Positions 26,040-34,980 of a stretch of 64,000 nt of DNA are shown here, in pieces. This DNA comes from Burkholderiaceae bacterium. GTDB lineage: Bacteria > Pseudomonadota > Gammaproteobacteria > Burkholderiales > Burkholderiaceae. The stretch covers positions 1-64,000 of the forward strand of contig CANFMT010000013.1 of NCBI GenBank assembly GCA_947448415.1, in the 5' to 3' direction. The position numbers were made by a program, and so were the translations under genes. How positions within the stretch are numbered: the first letter of the stretch is position 1; every line of letters starts with the position of its first letter. Below the pieces are notes generated by a model. The model was given only the letters and a program-made list of their open reading frames with translations, was not told the origin of the DNA and searched no databases.

Positions 26040-26068
26040 TTGACAGAATCTGTTACACGGAATATTAT
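26040..26068 (+). promoter_or_regulatory. Strong promoter abutting higB
   Basis: TTGACA at 26040-26045, a 17-base spacer, TATTAT at 26063-26068. The expected start of transcription is about 26075, at the higB ATG itself (26074), so the message would be leaderless. Confidence 0.65.
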
Positions 26069-26073
26069 GTCGC

Positions 26074-26352
26074 ATGATTCGATCATTTCATTGCAGGCAA
26101 ACCGAAGATTTATTTCATAGCAAGCCTTCGAGAGTATTCCGAAGTATCGAAAGGGTGGCCAGGCGTAAGTTATTGCAATTACATGCAGTAGTTAGTTTGA
26201 GTGATCTAAAGATTCCTCCTGGCAATATGTTGGAGCTATTAAAAGGCGATCGAAAAGGGCAGCATAGTATTCGCATAAATGGCCAATGGCGTATTTGTTT
26301 TCTTTGGAAAGAGGATGGAGCTTACAACGTAGAAATTGTGGATTACCACTGA
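26074..26352 (+). CDS. higB: HigB-type toxin (RelE/ParE superfamily)
   Basis: A 92-residue protein starting MIRSF and ending NVEIVDYH, which match HigB ends closely, with the central LLKGDRKGQHSIRINGQWRICF. HigB toxins cleave mRNA on the ribosome. The toxin gene comes first, the reversed order typical of higBA. The ATG is confirmed by family alignment from memory, yet it lies only 5 bases after a strong -10 box. The antitoxin start overlaps or follows the toxin stop within a few bases. Confidence 0.9.
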   Translation: MIRSFHCRQTEDLFHSKPSRVFRSIERVARRKLLQLHAVVSLSDLKIPPGNMLELLKGDRKGQHSIRINGQWRICFLWKEDGAYNVEIVDYH

Positions 26353-26359
26353 GGATATG

Positions 26360-26665
26360 ATGAGAACAAAATTACTTGATGAGATACATCCAGGTGAAAT
26401 ACTGCTTGAAGACTTTATGAAGCCGATGGGAATCACTGCTCGTAAACTTGCTGCTGATATTGATGTATCGCCAAGTCGGATTAGCGAAATCGTTCATGGA
26501 GCTCGCCCCATTACGGCAGATACCGCCTTGCGTTTAGGATTATTCTTTGCAATGGAGCCACTATTTTGGCTAAATTTACAGTCTGAATTCGACATGCGAA
26601 TTGCTAAGCGAAAACTTCAGAAAGAAATTGAGCCTAGAATACGCGTCTTTCAGATGGCCGCTTAA
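26360..26665 (+). CDS. higA: HigA-type antitoxin (XRE family)
   Basis: The track starts at 26336, but GAGG at 26351-26354 sits best ahead of the ATG at 26360 (MRTKLLDEIHPGEI), giving 101 residues; 26357 is nearly as good. The helix-turn-helix is ARKLAADIDVSPSRISEIVHG, followed by ITADTALRLGLFF and PLFWLNLQ, diagnostic for HigA/VapI proteins. It binds and neutralises HigB and represses the operon. The start comes 7 bases after the higB stop. Confidence 0.92.
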   Translation: MRTKLLDEIHPGEILLEDFMKPMGITARKLAADIDVSPSRISEIVHGARPITADTALRLGLFFAMEPLFWLNLQSEFDMRIAKRKLQKEIEPRIRVFQMAA

Positions 26666-26683
26666 TAGATTCATTGTTGAAAT

Positions 26684-26712
26684 AAAAAGCCCTGACTAAT
26701 CAGGGCTTTTTA
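26684..26712. terminator. Bidirectional terminator after higA
   Basis: AAAAGCCCTGA, loop CTAA, TCAGGGCTTTT, a perfect 11-bp stem with A run before and T run after. It serves higA on plus and the small membrane-protein gene on minus. Confidence 0.85.
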
Positions 26713-26731
26713 GTATCTACGTTCTCTTGCC

Positions 26732-27103
26732 TTACAGCCTAAAGGATTGATAGTGCCTATATAGATTGGCGATTGATGCGAATCCAAGAATGACAATGAG
26801 CACTGCAAATAGGTAATCGGTTGTCAGGTAGGTGAAGACGCCATATTGCAGAAGTATTACTGCGGCAATAAAAGCACCAATCGATCCAAATGCGACCAGT
26901 TTGAAATTGGGAATAAAAGCACCCAAGGTGATTGCTATAAAAACAATGTAGAGATCTGAGACAAGTTGATCGGCAGTTACAAAAACGGTCTTGGTAAATT
27001 CTGTGTTGATAAACTTTCCGAGCGTCGCAATGACCAATATGCCAGCCAAGATAGCAAAATTCAGCTTTGCATTAATCAGAATAGTTTTAAGTTGATCGTT
27101 CAT
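26732..27103 (-). CDS. Small four-helix membrane protein
   Basis: A 123-residue protein with four hydrophobic segments (about 14-32, 44-62, 66-88, 93-113). No family is recognised. It follows another small membrane-protein gene by 8 bases on the same strand, so they are probably one transcript ending at the terminator by higA. The function is unknown; the size resembles small holin- or stress-type membrane proteins, but nothing specific supports that. Confidence 0.6.
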   Translation of the reverse strand: MNDQLKTILINAKLNFAILAGILVIATLGKFINTEFTKTVFVTADQLVSDLYIVFIAITLGAFIPNFKLVAFGSIGAFIAAVILLQYGVFTYLTTDYLFAVLIVILGFASIANLYRHYQSFRL

Positions 27104-27111
27104 ATTAAAAT

Positions 27112-27348
27112 TTAGGTCAACGGGGCGCCGTTACCGTTAAAGACCAAGCTCATCCCCAGCCACAAGAGCACAAAGGCAACGAGTACAGTAAAGCCAATTT
27201 TCTTGAGGAAGTATTCAAGGCTATCCATATAGGCTTCGTCATTGCGACCAAACCATTGGTCAAAGCGTTTCCAGACCAAGCGTCCGACTACCAATGGCAA
27301 AAGCATGGCAACGATGCCCAAAATGACTGTGAGAGTGGTATCCATCAA
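27112..27348 (-). CDS. Small two-helix membrane protein
   Basis: A 78-residue protein with two hydrophobic helices (residues 4-23 and 52-70) separated by a polar loop with charged and aromatic residues (WKRFDQWFGRNDEAY). No family recognised. First gene of a two-gene minus-strand unit with the 123-residue membrane protein. Confidence 0.6.
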   Translation of the reverse strand: MMDTTLTVILGIVAMLLPLVVGRLVWKRFDQWFGRNDEAYMDSLEYFLKKIGFTVLVAFVLLWLGMSLVFNGNGAPLT

Positions 27349-27528
27349 GGATGCCTTTCTGCGTAAGGGTGTTTTAAAGGCTAAAGAATACCCGTTTTCT
27401 GTTTACGCACAGATTGATCGTCATTGACTACCTGTACTGACCTGTATTTAGGGAATATCAGAGTTTATTGATACAGTAGAGACCTTAATCAGTATTTTTA
27501 GCGATTACCACTTCGAAAGTAGAAAAAC

Positions 27529-28113
27529 ATGGCCGAATTAAATGCAGCGCAATTAACCGAAATCCGCAGCAAAGTATTGGGCGCGGCAGGCAAGGTTCCT
27601 GGAGCACTCATCGGACTTGGTGTCTTGTTTATTGTTTTAGGAATGATTGGTGTAGCTGGTCAAGTACTGTTCTCATTTATCTCCGTAAACATTTTAGGTA
27701 TTTTTCTGTTTGCCGGTGGTTTGCTCCAAGGCGTGCATGCTTTTAAATCGACCGGTTGGAAAAGTGTTAGCGTGCAATTGATCTTCGCAGTTCTGTATAT
27801 TGCCGCCGCTATCTATGTTTGGGCATTCCCAATTCCAGCACTTGAGGCTATTACTCTCTGGCTTGCTGTAATTTTCTTTATTACCGGTTTCTTGCGTTTG
27901 GTTTCTGCATTTCAGCATCGCCAATTTGCTGAATGGTTTTGGCTTGCCTTGTCTGCAGCGATCTCCATCTTGATGGGTGTACTCATCATGAATAACTTCC
28001 CAGCTTCTAGCTTATGGTTGCCTGGCTTGTTGATTGCAATCGAATTGCTCTTGCAAGGCTGGTCTTTATTGTTCTTGGGCTTTGCAGCGCGCTCATTAAC
28101 TAAAGCTAAGTAA
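27529..28113 (+). CDS. HdeD-like DUF308 membrane protein
   Basis: A 194-residue protein with six hydrophobic helices in the repeated three-helix pattern typical of HdeD/DUF308, including FLRLVSAFQHRQ between helices 4 and 5. HdeD is linked to acid resistance in E. coli; elsewhere the role is unknown. It stands before a small lysine-rich ORF, 66 bases downstream. Confidence 0.75.
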   Translation: MAELNAAQLTEIRSKVLGAAGKVPGALIGLGVLFIVLGMIGVAGQVLFSFISVNILGIFLFAGGLLQGVHAFKSTGWKSVSVQLIFAVLYIAAAIYVWAFPIPALEAITLWLAVIFFITGFLRLVSAFQHRQFAEWFWLALSAAISILMGVLIMNNFPASSLWLPGLLIAIELLLQGWSLLFLGFAARSLTKAK

Positions 28114-28179
28114 TAGCTTCGTAATATCTAAGCAATAACAGTCACTGAACACAAAGAGCACATATAAAGAGTAGCAGCC

Positions 28180-28359
28180 ATGGCAATGAAGAAAACAGAC
28201 CTGTATAAGAATCTTGCCCTGACTACTGCTCAGCGTATGAAGAATGCAGCTAAGTCTCCCAAGCCTGGAGCTGCCGAAGCAGTAGCAAAGTCTAAAAAAG
28301 AACTAGCAAAGTCAAATCCCTTGCTAGCTTCTTTGATGGGTAAAGATAAGTCTAAGTGA
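28180..28359 (+). CDS. Small basic protein missing from the ORF track
   Basis: ATG at 28180, TGA at 28357-28359, 59 residues: begins MAMKKTDLYKNLA and ends MGKDKSK. It is rich in Lys, Ala and Ser with no hydrophobic segment, and low in Asp and Glu, so strongly basic. It fills the gap between the HdeD-like and acyltransferase genes, and its codon choice resembles its neighbours. It could be a nucleic-acid-associated or stress protein; I do not recognise a family. Confidence 0.55.
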   Translation: MAMKKTDLYKNLALTTAQRMKNAAKSPKPGAAEAVAKSKKELAKSNPLLASLMGKDKSK

Positions 28360-28381
28360 TCAGCGCGCAATTTACGTAATT

Positions 28382-29446
28382 GTGTTGAAACAAGCATCCT
28401 CCCTGTTGCTGATTGATTTTCTGAAGGTCTTTGCCGCTCTTCTGATCATTCTTCACCACCTCTCCAGTTATGGGCAGATTGCCGAGGATGCGTATTTAGT
28501 TTTGCCGCAGATCATGACCTGGCTATTTGAATATGGCCGTTATGCGGTCCAGATCTTTTTGGTAATGGCAGGTTATTTGGCGGCTCAGTCCTTAAGTCGT
28601 TACGCCGATAAAAAATTTAGCGCGAATGCTTTGCTCAAAATCATTTTGAATCGCTATCTACGGCTCTTTGCTCCTTACGCTGCCGCTTTAATCTTTACGA
28701 TTGTCTGCGCGTACATCGCACGATTTTGGGTGAATGATGAATTCGTCGGTGAATCTGAGACGCTATCTCAGTTTTTAGCGCACCTCTTTTTTATTCAGGG
28801 CATCCTTGGCCTAGATTCGATTTCTGCAGGCGCTTGGTATATCGCCATTGATTGGCAACTGTATGCCGTACTAGCGATTTTGTTGATTAGCTTCTCTAGT
28901 TATCAGGCGGTGATTTGGTTCATTAGCATCGTTGCAGTTGCTTCTTTATTGTTCTTTAATCGCTCTGGAGAATACGAGGCTTACTTTATTTACTTTATTG
29001 GTGCTTATGGCTTGGGTGTTTTAGCCTATTTATCTAAGAGTTTCCAAAGTCAGGGCGTTAATCGCTTTGCAAAGATTAGTCTTGTACTGATTGGTCTGGT
29101 GATTGTTATTTCCTCTTTCCAGCAAATTTGGCTGCGCAACTACTTAGCTTGGTGTGTAGCCATCATCTTAGTGTTCTGGGGTAATGCTCCATATCCAGCA
29201 GGCACTCAAGACAATCCATTGTTTAAGGCAATCTCTTGGGGTAGCAAGCGATCATATTGCGCTTTCCTCATTCACTTTGCATTTATCTTATTAGCCAATA
29301 CGCTCTATATCGCGCTCAGCCTGAATGAGTATGAGAGTGGGCTCTTAGCAATGACATTTATGCTGGGTGTACTTGTGTGTAGCGTATCTGCTGCAAATTA
29401 TCTCTATCGATGGATAGAAGTGCCGTCGGTGAAACTCAAAATCTAG
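28382..29446 (+). CDS. Family 3 membrane O-acyltransferase
   Basis: A 354-residue protein with about ten helices, starting at GTG (a TTG follows at once). The N-terminal LLIDFLKVFAALLIILHHLSS carries the conserved Arg/His-type start of acyltransferase 3 (OafA/YrhL-like) proteins, with His in ILHHL. These transfer acyl groups, usually acetyl, to surface glycans or other exported molecules. It is not next to the polysaccharide region, so the target is unknown. Confidence 0.8.
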   Translation: MLKQASSLLLIDFLKVFAALLIILHHLSSYGQIAEDAYLVLPQIMTWLFEYGRYAVQIFLVMAGYLAAQSLSRYADKKFSANALLKIILNRYLRLFAPYAAALIFTIVCAYIARFWVNDEFVGESETLSQFLAHLFFIQGILGLDSISAGAWYIAIDWQLYAVLAILLISFSSYQAVIWFISIVAVASLLFFNRSGEYEAYFIYFIGAYGLGVLAYLSKSFQSQGVNRFAKISLVLIGLVIVISSFQQIWLRNYLAWCVAIILVFWGNAPYPAGTQDNPLFKAISWGSKRSYCAFLIHFAFILLANTLYIALSLNEYESGLLAMTFMLGVLVCSVSAANYLYRWIEVPSVKLKI

Positions 29447-29452
29447 AAAAGA

Positions 29453-29980
29453 CTAGAGTCCCATATCTTTTAAAACGCGGAAGATTTCTCGAAAAGCCTT
29501 AGGCGGCTTGTTTTGTTCCTTTTCTTTGCGCGCATTTCGAATCAAGGTGCGCATGTTCTGAATGTCCATATCAGGATATTGCTCAATCATTTTGGTAAAG
29601 GTCTCATCATTGGCAATGAGGCGATCGCGGTAGCTTTCTAAAAAATGTAGCTTTGCAGTCTCCGCCTTGCTCACACCTTGTATGGCATCCAAACGTTTCT
29701 GAATAGCATCGAGCTCTTCTTCGTCTAAAAAGCGCATCAACTTGCCAAGGTATTGCTTATGACGACGAATTGCTTCAAAACTCTTAATCTTGTTAGTTTC
29801 TGCAATAGCCGCTTTGATAGCTTCATCCAAAGGGATGGTTTTGAGAGCATCGCCACTTAGAGCGGCCAGGACTTCCGCCAATTTCTGGCGCTCCGTCATT
29901 TGGCGCTTTAACTCTGATTTGCTCGGACCTTCATCGGCTTCAACCAATTTAGGCGTGCGATTTTTCTCATTAATATGCAT
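29453..29980 (-). CDS. darP: Ribosome-associated protein DarP (YjgA)
   Basis: A 175-residue, highly charged helical protein. PSKSELKRQMTERQKL at residue 19 and the closing KAFREIFRVLKDMGL are characteristic of YjgA/DarP, which associates with late 50S ribosomal precursors. Length fits the family. It converges with the acyltransferase gene, 6 bases apart. Confidence 0.92.
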   Translation of the reverse strand: MHINEKNRTPKLVEADEGPSKSELKRQMTERQKLAEVLAALSGDALKTIPLDEAIKAAIAETNKIKSFEAIRRHKQYLGKLMRFLDEEELDAIQKRLDAIQGVSKAETAKLHFLESYRDRLIANDETFTKMIEQYPDMDIQNMRTLIRNARKEKEQNKPPKAFREIFRVLKDMGL

Positions 29981-30106
29981 GTTGCTATTTTAGACGGGTA
30001 TTTGTCCCTACCTAGATAGATGCTCAATTTTGTGGTTTGGTAAATAATAGAGTGGTGAATCGGCGTAAATGCCAAAGCAAAAGCAGCTCAATTTGATATT
30101 TAGACC

Positions 30107-31732
30107 ATGACTCAAGCAAATACCTACGACTACATCATTATTGGGGCAGGCAGCGCTGGCTGTATGTTGGCTAAGCGCTTGACTGAGAATCCCGCTAAGA
30201 AAGTCTTGTTGATTGAGGCTGGCAAAAACGATAACTATATTTGGATTCATATTCCGGTCGGCTATCTTTACTGTATTGATAACCCAAGAGCAGATTGGCG
30301 ATTTAAGACTGTTGCTGAAAAAGGTCTTAACGGTCGTTCATTGCTCTATCCCCGTGGCCGTGTGCTTGGTGGTTGCTCATCGATTAATGGCATGATTTAC
30401 ATGCGCGGTCAGAGTATCGACTATGACTCATGGGTCCAAGCAACAGGGGACGATTCTTGGTCTTGGCAAAATGCTTTGCGCCGTTATAAATCTTTTGAGG
30501 ATTACCACAGTGATGCTAATGAGTGGCATAGCACAGGCGGAGAGTGGACGGTATCCAAACAGCGCCTGCGTTGGCCGATCATGGATAAGTTCAAAGAGGC
30601 TGCAGTGCAAGCGGGAGTTCCGGCATCGGATGACTTTAATCGCGGCGATAACTTTGGAGTGGGTTACTTTGATGTGAGCCAGCGCGCAGGTTGGCGTTTA
30701 AATACTTCCAAGGCATTTTTAAAGGATGCTACTAAGCGGAGTAATTTAACTGTACTCACTGAAGCAGTAGTTCGCAAACTCAAAATTGATCCTATCACTA
30801 AAAATTGTTACGGGGTTGAATATTTAAAAGACGGTATTGCATATGATGCTTTGTGTGATATTGAGTGTGATGGTGAAGTATTGTTATGTGCTGGCGCCAT
30901 TGGTAGTGTCCAAATTTTAGAGCGTTCAGGCATCGGTGCAGCAGCACATTTAAATGCGCTTGGTATCCCAGTGATTGCTGATTTACCTGGCGTTGGAGAA
31001 AACTTACAAGACCATCTACAACTACGCATGGTCTATAAGGTAAGCGGTATTAAGACCTTGAACACTAAAGCTAACTCTTGGTTTGGCAAGATGATGATTG
31101 TTTTGGAGTACATCTTGAAGCGTTCAGGCCCTATGTCGATGGCGCCTTCTCAGTTAGGTGCTTTTGCTTATAGCTCGCCTGAACAAAAGAGTGCGAACGT
31201 GGAGTATCACGTGCAACCTTTATCGCTAGAAAAGTTTGGCGAAGATTTACATTCTTTTAATGCATTCACGGCAAGTGTTTGTAATTTGCGACCTACTTCG
31301 CGCGGTAGTGTGCACATTACTTCAACCGATCCCGAAGCGCCGCCAGCAATACATCCCAATTACTTATCAACTGATGAGGATCGTAAGGTGGCTGCAGAGT
31401 CATTGCGAGTAACACGCAAAATTGTTGGGCAATCAGCACTTGCGCCATATGCGCCAGAAGAATACAAGCCTGGTGCGCAGTATCAATCTGATGAAGAGTT
31501 AATCAAGGCGGCAGGCGATATCGGCACAACCATTTTTCATCCGGTCGGCACATGTAAGATGGGGCGCGCAGACGACCCAATGGCAGTCTTAGATTCTCAA
31601 TTACGTGTGAGAGGCATTCATCATCTGCGAGTAGTGGATGCATCGGCAATGCCCACAATTACTTCTGGCAACACGGCAGCACCAACCATGATGATTGCTC
31701 AGCGCGCTGCAGAGTTGCTTACTAGTGAGTAA
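30107..31732 (+). CDS. GMC-family FAD oxidoreductase (choline dehydrogenase-like)
   Basis: A 541-residue flavoenzyme. FAD-binding GAGSAG at residues 13-18, the GMC signature GRVLGGCSSINGMIYMRG near residue 83, catalytic His in FHPVGTCKMG near residue 477, and SGNTAAPTMMIAQRAA near the C-terminus with Asn as the second active-site residue. The family oxidises alcohols. It resembles BetA, but many paralogs act on other alcohols and no betaine genes are nearby. Confidence 0.88.
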   Translation: MTQANTYDYIIIGAGSAGCMLAKRLTENPAKKVLLIEAGKNDNYIWIHIPVGYLYCIDNPRADWRFKTVAEKGLNGRSLLYPRGRVLGGCSSINGMIYMRGQSIDYDSWVQATGDDSWSWQNALRRYKSFEDYHSDANEWHSTGGEWTVSKQRLRWPIMDKFKEAAVQAGVPASDDFNRGDNFGVGYFDVSQRAGWRLNTSKAFLKDATKRSNLTVLTEAVVRKLKIDPITKNCYGVEYLKDGIAYDALCDIECDGEVLLCAGAIGSVQILERSGIGAAAHLNALGIPVIADLPGVGENLQDHLQLRMVYKVSGIKTLNTKANSWFGKMMIVLEYILKRSGPMSMAPSQLGAFAYSSPEQKSANVEYHVQPLSLEKFGEDLHSFNAFTASVCNLRPTSRGSVHITSTDPEAPPAIHPNYLSTDEDRKVAAESLRVTRKIVGQSALAPYAPEEYKPGAQYQSDEELIKAAGDIGTTIFHPVGTCKMGRADDPMAVLDSQLRVRGIHHLRVVDASAMPTITSGNTAAPTMMIAQRAAELLTSE

Positions 31733-31751
31733 GGTTTCTCGACAGCAGCAA

Positions 31752-32639
31752 ATGCCGGTCAGTCATTTATTGCTGGCCTTGGCGATTGTGGCTGTGTGGG
31801 GCACTAACTTTGTCGTCATTAAGATTTCCTTAGAGGCTTTTCCGCCATTTGTATTTGCTGCCTTACGGTATATCTTTGCTTTGTTACCGGTAGTATTTTT
31901 TCTACCAAGACCAAAAGTGCCTTGGAGCAATCTGTGCATTTATGGTTTAGCAACGGGGGTGGGGCAGTTTGGGGTGATGTATTACGCCATTGACGGCCAA
32001 ATCTCTCCTGGCTTAGCTTCACTAGTTGTCCAGACACAGGTATTTTTTACCATTGGCTTTGCCATGCTCTTCGCTCGCGAAAGTCTGCGCTTATATCAAG
32101 CGGTTGCCGTGGGTATAGCAATGATCGGCTTGGTAATTATTGCGCTGCACACTGATGCCTCCACAACTTTCTTGGGCTTAGCATTGGTAGTTTTTTCTGG
32201 TTTCTCATGGGGTATTGCTAATACGGTAAGCCGTAGGGCCGGCAGCATTAATATGCTGGCTTACGTAGTATGGGCGAGCGCCTTTTCTATTCCGCCACTG
32301 TTGCTAATGGCGCTCATATTTGAAGGTGGCTGGTCGCAAATCAGCGCATCTATGATTTCAGCTTCTGCTGGGGCCTGGGCAGGGGTACTTTGGCAGTCTT
32401 GGGCAAATACGCTTTTTGGCTATGCAGCCTGGGGTTGGCTACTCTCAAAGCATCCTGCTGCAGTAGTAGCCCCAGCCCCGCTCTTGGTACCCATTTTTGG
32501 TATGGGGGCATCAGCATATTTCTTAAGCGAGCCACTGCCCCTATGGAAGATTATGGCTGCGGGGTTAGTAATTACTGGCTTGATGGTGAATTTATTTTGG
32601 CCAAGCATCGCTTATAAGCTTAAACAGCGTTTTTCATAA
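31752..32639 (+). CDS. EamA/DMT-family transporter
   Basis: Ten hydrophobic helices arranged as two EamA repeats, with AIVAVWGTNFVVIKISL in the first helix and AWGWLLSKHPAAVVAPAPLLVP in the second repeat, close to YdeD-type exporters. The track's start at 31695 overlaps the GMC gene by 38 bases; I prefer ATG at 31752 because the first helix begins there. GTG at 31725 is an alternative. Substrate unknown; relatives export amino-acid metabolites. Confidence 0.8.
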   Translation: MPVSHLLLALAIVAVWGTNFVVIKISLEAFPPFVFAALRYIFALLPVVFFLPRPKVPWSNLCIYGLATGVGQFGVMYYAIDGQISPGLASLVVQTQVFFTIGFAMLFARESLRLYQAVAVGIAMIGLVIIALHTDASTTFLGLALVVFSGFSWGIANTVSRRAGSINMLAYVVWASAFSIPPLLLMALIFEGGWSQISASMISASAGAWAGVLWQSWANTLFGYAAWGWLLSKHPAAVVAPAPLLVPIFGMGASAYFLSEPLPLWKIMAAGLVITGLMVNLFWPSIAYKLKQRFS

Positions 32640-32784
32640 GAAATTGCGTCCCGGCGAGGCTAATGTAAAACCCTAATAGAACGTCCTTTTTTTGCTCTTG
32701 CAATGACTGTAAGATAGACGTTCGTTATCTGTTGTACTTATAAAAAGTATTTATTAATTAGCATTTTTTAGTCATGGAGACTTT

Positions 32785-33969
32785 ATGAACATTCGTCGTC
32801 ACATTTTTGCGGTAGCTGCTACTGCAATGCTCGCAACTGGCGCTTACGCTGCTGATATCAAACTTGGTGTTTCTGGTCCATTTACTGGTGGTTCATCTTC
32901 AATGGGCGTGAGTATGCGTGATGGCGTACGTCTTGCTACTAAAGAAATTAATGCTGCTGGCGGCATCAATGGCAACAAGATTGTTTTGGTTGAGCGCGAT
33001 GATGAAGCGAAAAACGAACGTGGCGTACAAATTGCGCAAGAGTTGATCAATAACGAAAAAGTAGTTGCTACTTTGGGTTATATCAACACTGGCGTAGCAC
33101 TGGCATCCCAACGCTTCTACCAAGATGCAAAGATCCCGGTAATGAACAACGTTGCTACTGGTTCTGTATTGACTAAGCAATTCCCTAATGCACCAGAAAA
33201 CTATGTTTTCCGTAATGCTGCAGCTGACAATATTCAAGCACCAATGATCGCTAAAGAAGCGGTTGAAAAGCGTGGCTTGAAAAAGGTAGCGATTCTTGCT
33301 GACTCTACTAACTATGGTCAATTAGGCCGTGAAGACTTGGAAGCAGCCCTGAAGAAATATGGCGTAACTCCTGTTGCTGTTGAGAAATTCAATATCGGCG
33401 ACGTTGATATGACTTCACAATTGCTCAAAGCAAAAAATGCTGGTGCTGATGTGATTTTGACTTATGCAATTGGACCTGAGTTGGCACAAATTGCTAACGG
33501 TATGGCGAAGTTGGGTTGGAAAAAGCCAATGATTGGTTCTTGGACATTGTCTATGGCTAGCTTTATTGATACTGCTGGTAAGAATGGTAACGGCGCAACA
33601 ATGCCACAGACTTACATTCAGTCACCATCTACAACAGCTAAGCGTAAGTCTTTCCAAGAGGCTTACTTAAAAGAGTTCAAGCCTAAGAACAACAACATTG
33701 CGTCTCCAGTTTCTGCTGCTCAAGGTTACGACTCTGTTTACCTCTTGGCTGCGGCGATCAAGCAAGCTAACAGTACAGAAGGACCAAAGATTGTTGCAGC
33801 ATTGCAAGATCTGAAGGCTCCAGTTGATGGTGTTGTAATGACTTACAACAAGCCATTTACTGCCTCCGATCATGAGGCTATCAAAGCTAAAGACGTTGTT
33901 ATGGGCGTGGTTGAGAACGGCCGTGTTGAATTCTTGAATGCTGAGGACGCAACTACTAAGAAGAAGTAA
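32785..33969 (+). CDS. livK: Branched-chain amino-acid-type ABC substrate-binding protein
   Basis: A 394-residue protein with a Sec signal (cleavage near GAYAAD, residue 22) and a type I periplasmic binding fold: IKLGVSGPFTGGSSSMG, EINAAGGINGNKI, and the late AAQGYDSVYLLAAAI. GGAG sits 6 bases ahead of the ATG. It captures a branched-chain amino acid or similar ligand. A terminator-like hairpin separates it from the permease genes, which would keep the binding protein in excess. Confidence 0.88.
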   Translation: MNIRRHIFAVAATAMLATGAYAADIKLGVSGPFTGGSSSMGVSMRDGVRLATKEINAAGGINGNKIVLVERDDEAKNERGVQIAQELINNEKVVATLGYINTGVALASQRFYQDAKIPVMNNVATGSVLTKQFPNAPENYVFRNAAADNIQAPMIAKEAVEKRGLKKVAILADSTNYGQLGREDLEAALKKYGVTPVAVEKFNIGDVDMTSQLLKAKNAGADVILTYAIGPELAQIANGMAKLGWKKPMIGSWTLSMASFIDTAGKNGNGATMPQTYIQSPSTTAKRKSFQEAYLKEFKPKNNNIASPVSAAQGYDSVYLLAAAIKQANSTEGPKIVAALQDLKAPVDGVVMTYNKPFTASDHEAIKAKDVVMGVVENGRVEFLNAEDATTKKK

Positions 33970-34013
33970 TCTAAGTTCATAGCAGGCAATTTATTTTGCG
34001 CTGCAACATAGAT

Positions 34014-34048
34014 AAGCAAAGCGCCGCCCGAAAAGCGGCGTTTTGCTT
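34014..34048 (+). terminator. Intra-operon terminator after the binding-protein gene
   Basis: The GC-rich core CGCCGC / GCGGCG (34022-34027 and 34035-34040) is extended by AAGCAAA / TTTGCTT, with a G-T wobble, into a stem of about 14-15 bp with a 7-base loop. The T tract lies in the 3' arm. It lies between livK and livH. Confidence 0.75.
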
Positions 34049-34101
34049 ACAATGTCGGATTCGTCAATAAAACAGTTTTAAGTATCTTTTAGGCCAACAA
34101 A

Positions 34102-34980
34102 ATGGACATGCTTGCACAAATCCTCTCGAGCGGTATCGCGGTGGGGATGATCTATGCGGTAATCGCTTTCGGTTTCCAGCTCACTTTTGCCACATCAGGC
34201 ACTTTGAACTTCGGTCAAGGTGAAGCACTGATGTTGGGCGCCTTGGTCGGTCTCACTTGTGTGGACACCTTTGGTATGAACTATTGGGCGATGATTCCAA
34301 TTGTCTGTATTTTTGGAATGATTCAAGGTAGCTTTGTCGAGCTGATTGGCGTGCGTCCTGCAATCAAAATCAAGTCTGAGTTTGGTTGGATCATGTCCAC
34401 CATTGCGCTTGGCATTATTTTCAAGAATGTTGCAGAAAATATCTGGGGTCGTGATGCTCTTCCTTTCCCATCACCATTACCAATGGAGCCAATGAGTTTT
34501 TTGGGTGCGAATATTTTGCCAATGGAAATCTTGGTGGTAGTTGGTGCGCTGGTCATGATGTTGTTGGTGGAATTTTTCAACCGTAAAACAATCTACGGTA
34601 AGGCAGTGGTTGCAACAGCAAACGATCGTGATGCGGCTGGCCTCATGGGCATTAATACCAGCATGGTGATTACATTCTCTTATGCTTTGTCTTCCTTAAC
34701 TGCAGCATTTGCTGGAGTGTTAATTGCACCACTGACGCTGACAGGCGCAACCATGGGTGGCGCATTAGGTTTAAAGGCATTCGCTGTAGCGATTATTGGC
34801 GGCTTGTCTAGCGGCATGGGAATTATTGTGGGCGGCTTAATTTTGGGAATTGTTGAAACGGCAACTGGTTTCTATTTCTCAACTGGCTATAAAGATGTTC
34901 CAGGTTTGATCTTGCTTTTGCTCGTGCTTGCATACAAGCCATCTGGGCTCTTTGGTAAATCTGCAATTAAGAAAGTTTAA
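34102..34980 (+). CDS. livH: Branched-chain amino-acid ABC permease LivH
   Basis: A 292-residue inner-membrane permease with about eight helices. SGIAVGMIYAVIAFGFQLTFATSG and LNFGQGEALMLGA match the LivH opening, and GVLIAPLTLTGATMGG near the middle is also family-typical. Stop and next start overlap by 1 base. It forms the channel with the LivM part of the next protein. Confidence 0.9.
   Translation: MDMLAQILSSGIAVGMIYAVIAFGFQLTFATSGTLNFGQGEALMLGALVGLTCVDTFGMNYWAMIPIVCIFGMIQGSFVELIGVRPAIKIKSEFGWIMSTIALGIIFKNVAENIWGRDALPFPSPLPMEPMSFLGANILPMEILVVVGALVMMLLVEFFNRKTIYGKAVVATANDRDAAGLMGINTSMVITFSYALSSLTAAFAGVLIAPLTLTGATMGGALGLKAFAVAIIGGLSSGMGIIVGGLILGIVETATGFYFSTGYKDVPGLILLLLVLAYKPSGLFGKSAIKKV

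Noticed and set aside
25967-26712. Similar terminators flanking higBA as possible mobile-cassette ends
   Set aside because: The stems differ in sequence and are ordinary terminators of neighbouring genes; no direct repeats or recombinase signs.
32225-32275. Imperfect inverted repeat GTAAGCC ... GGCTTAC in the EamA gene
   Set aside because: Interrupted by a large asymmetric loop and only 6-7 bp blocks; not separable from chance.
32899-33321. 140-codon minus-strand ORF under livK
   Set aside because: It is antisense to a clear binding-protein gene and has no motif or ribosome site.
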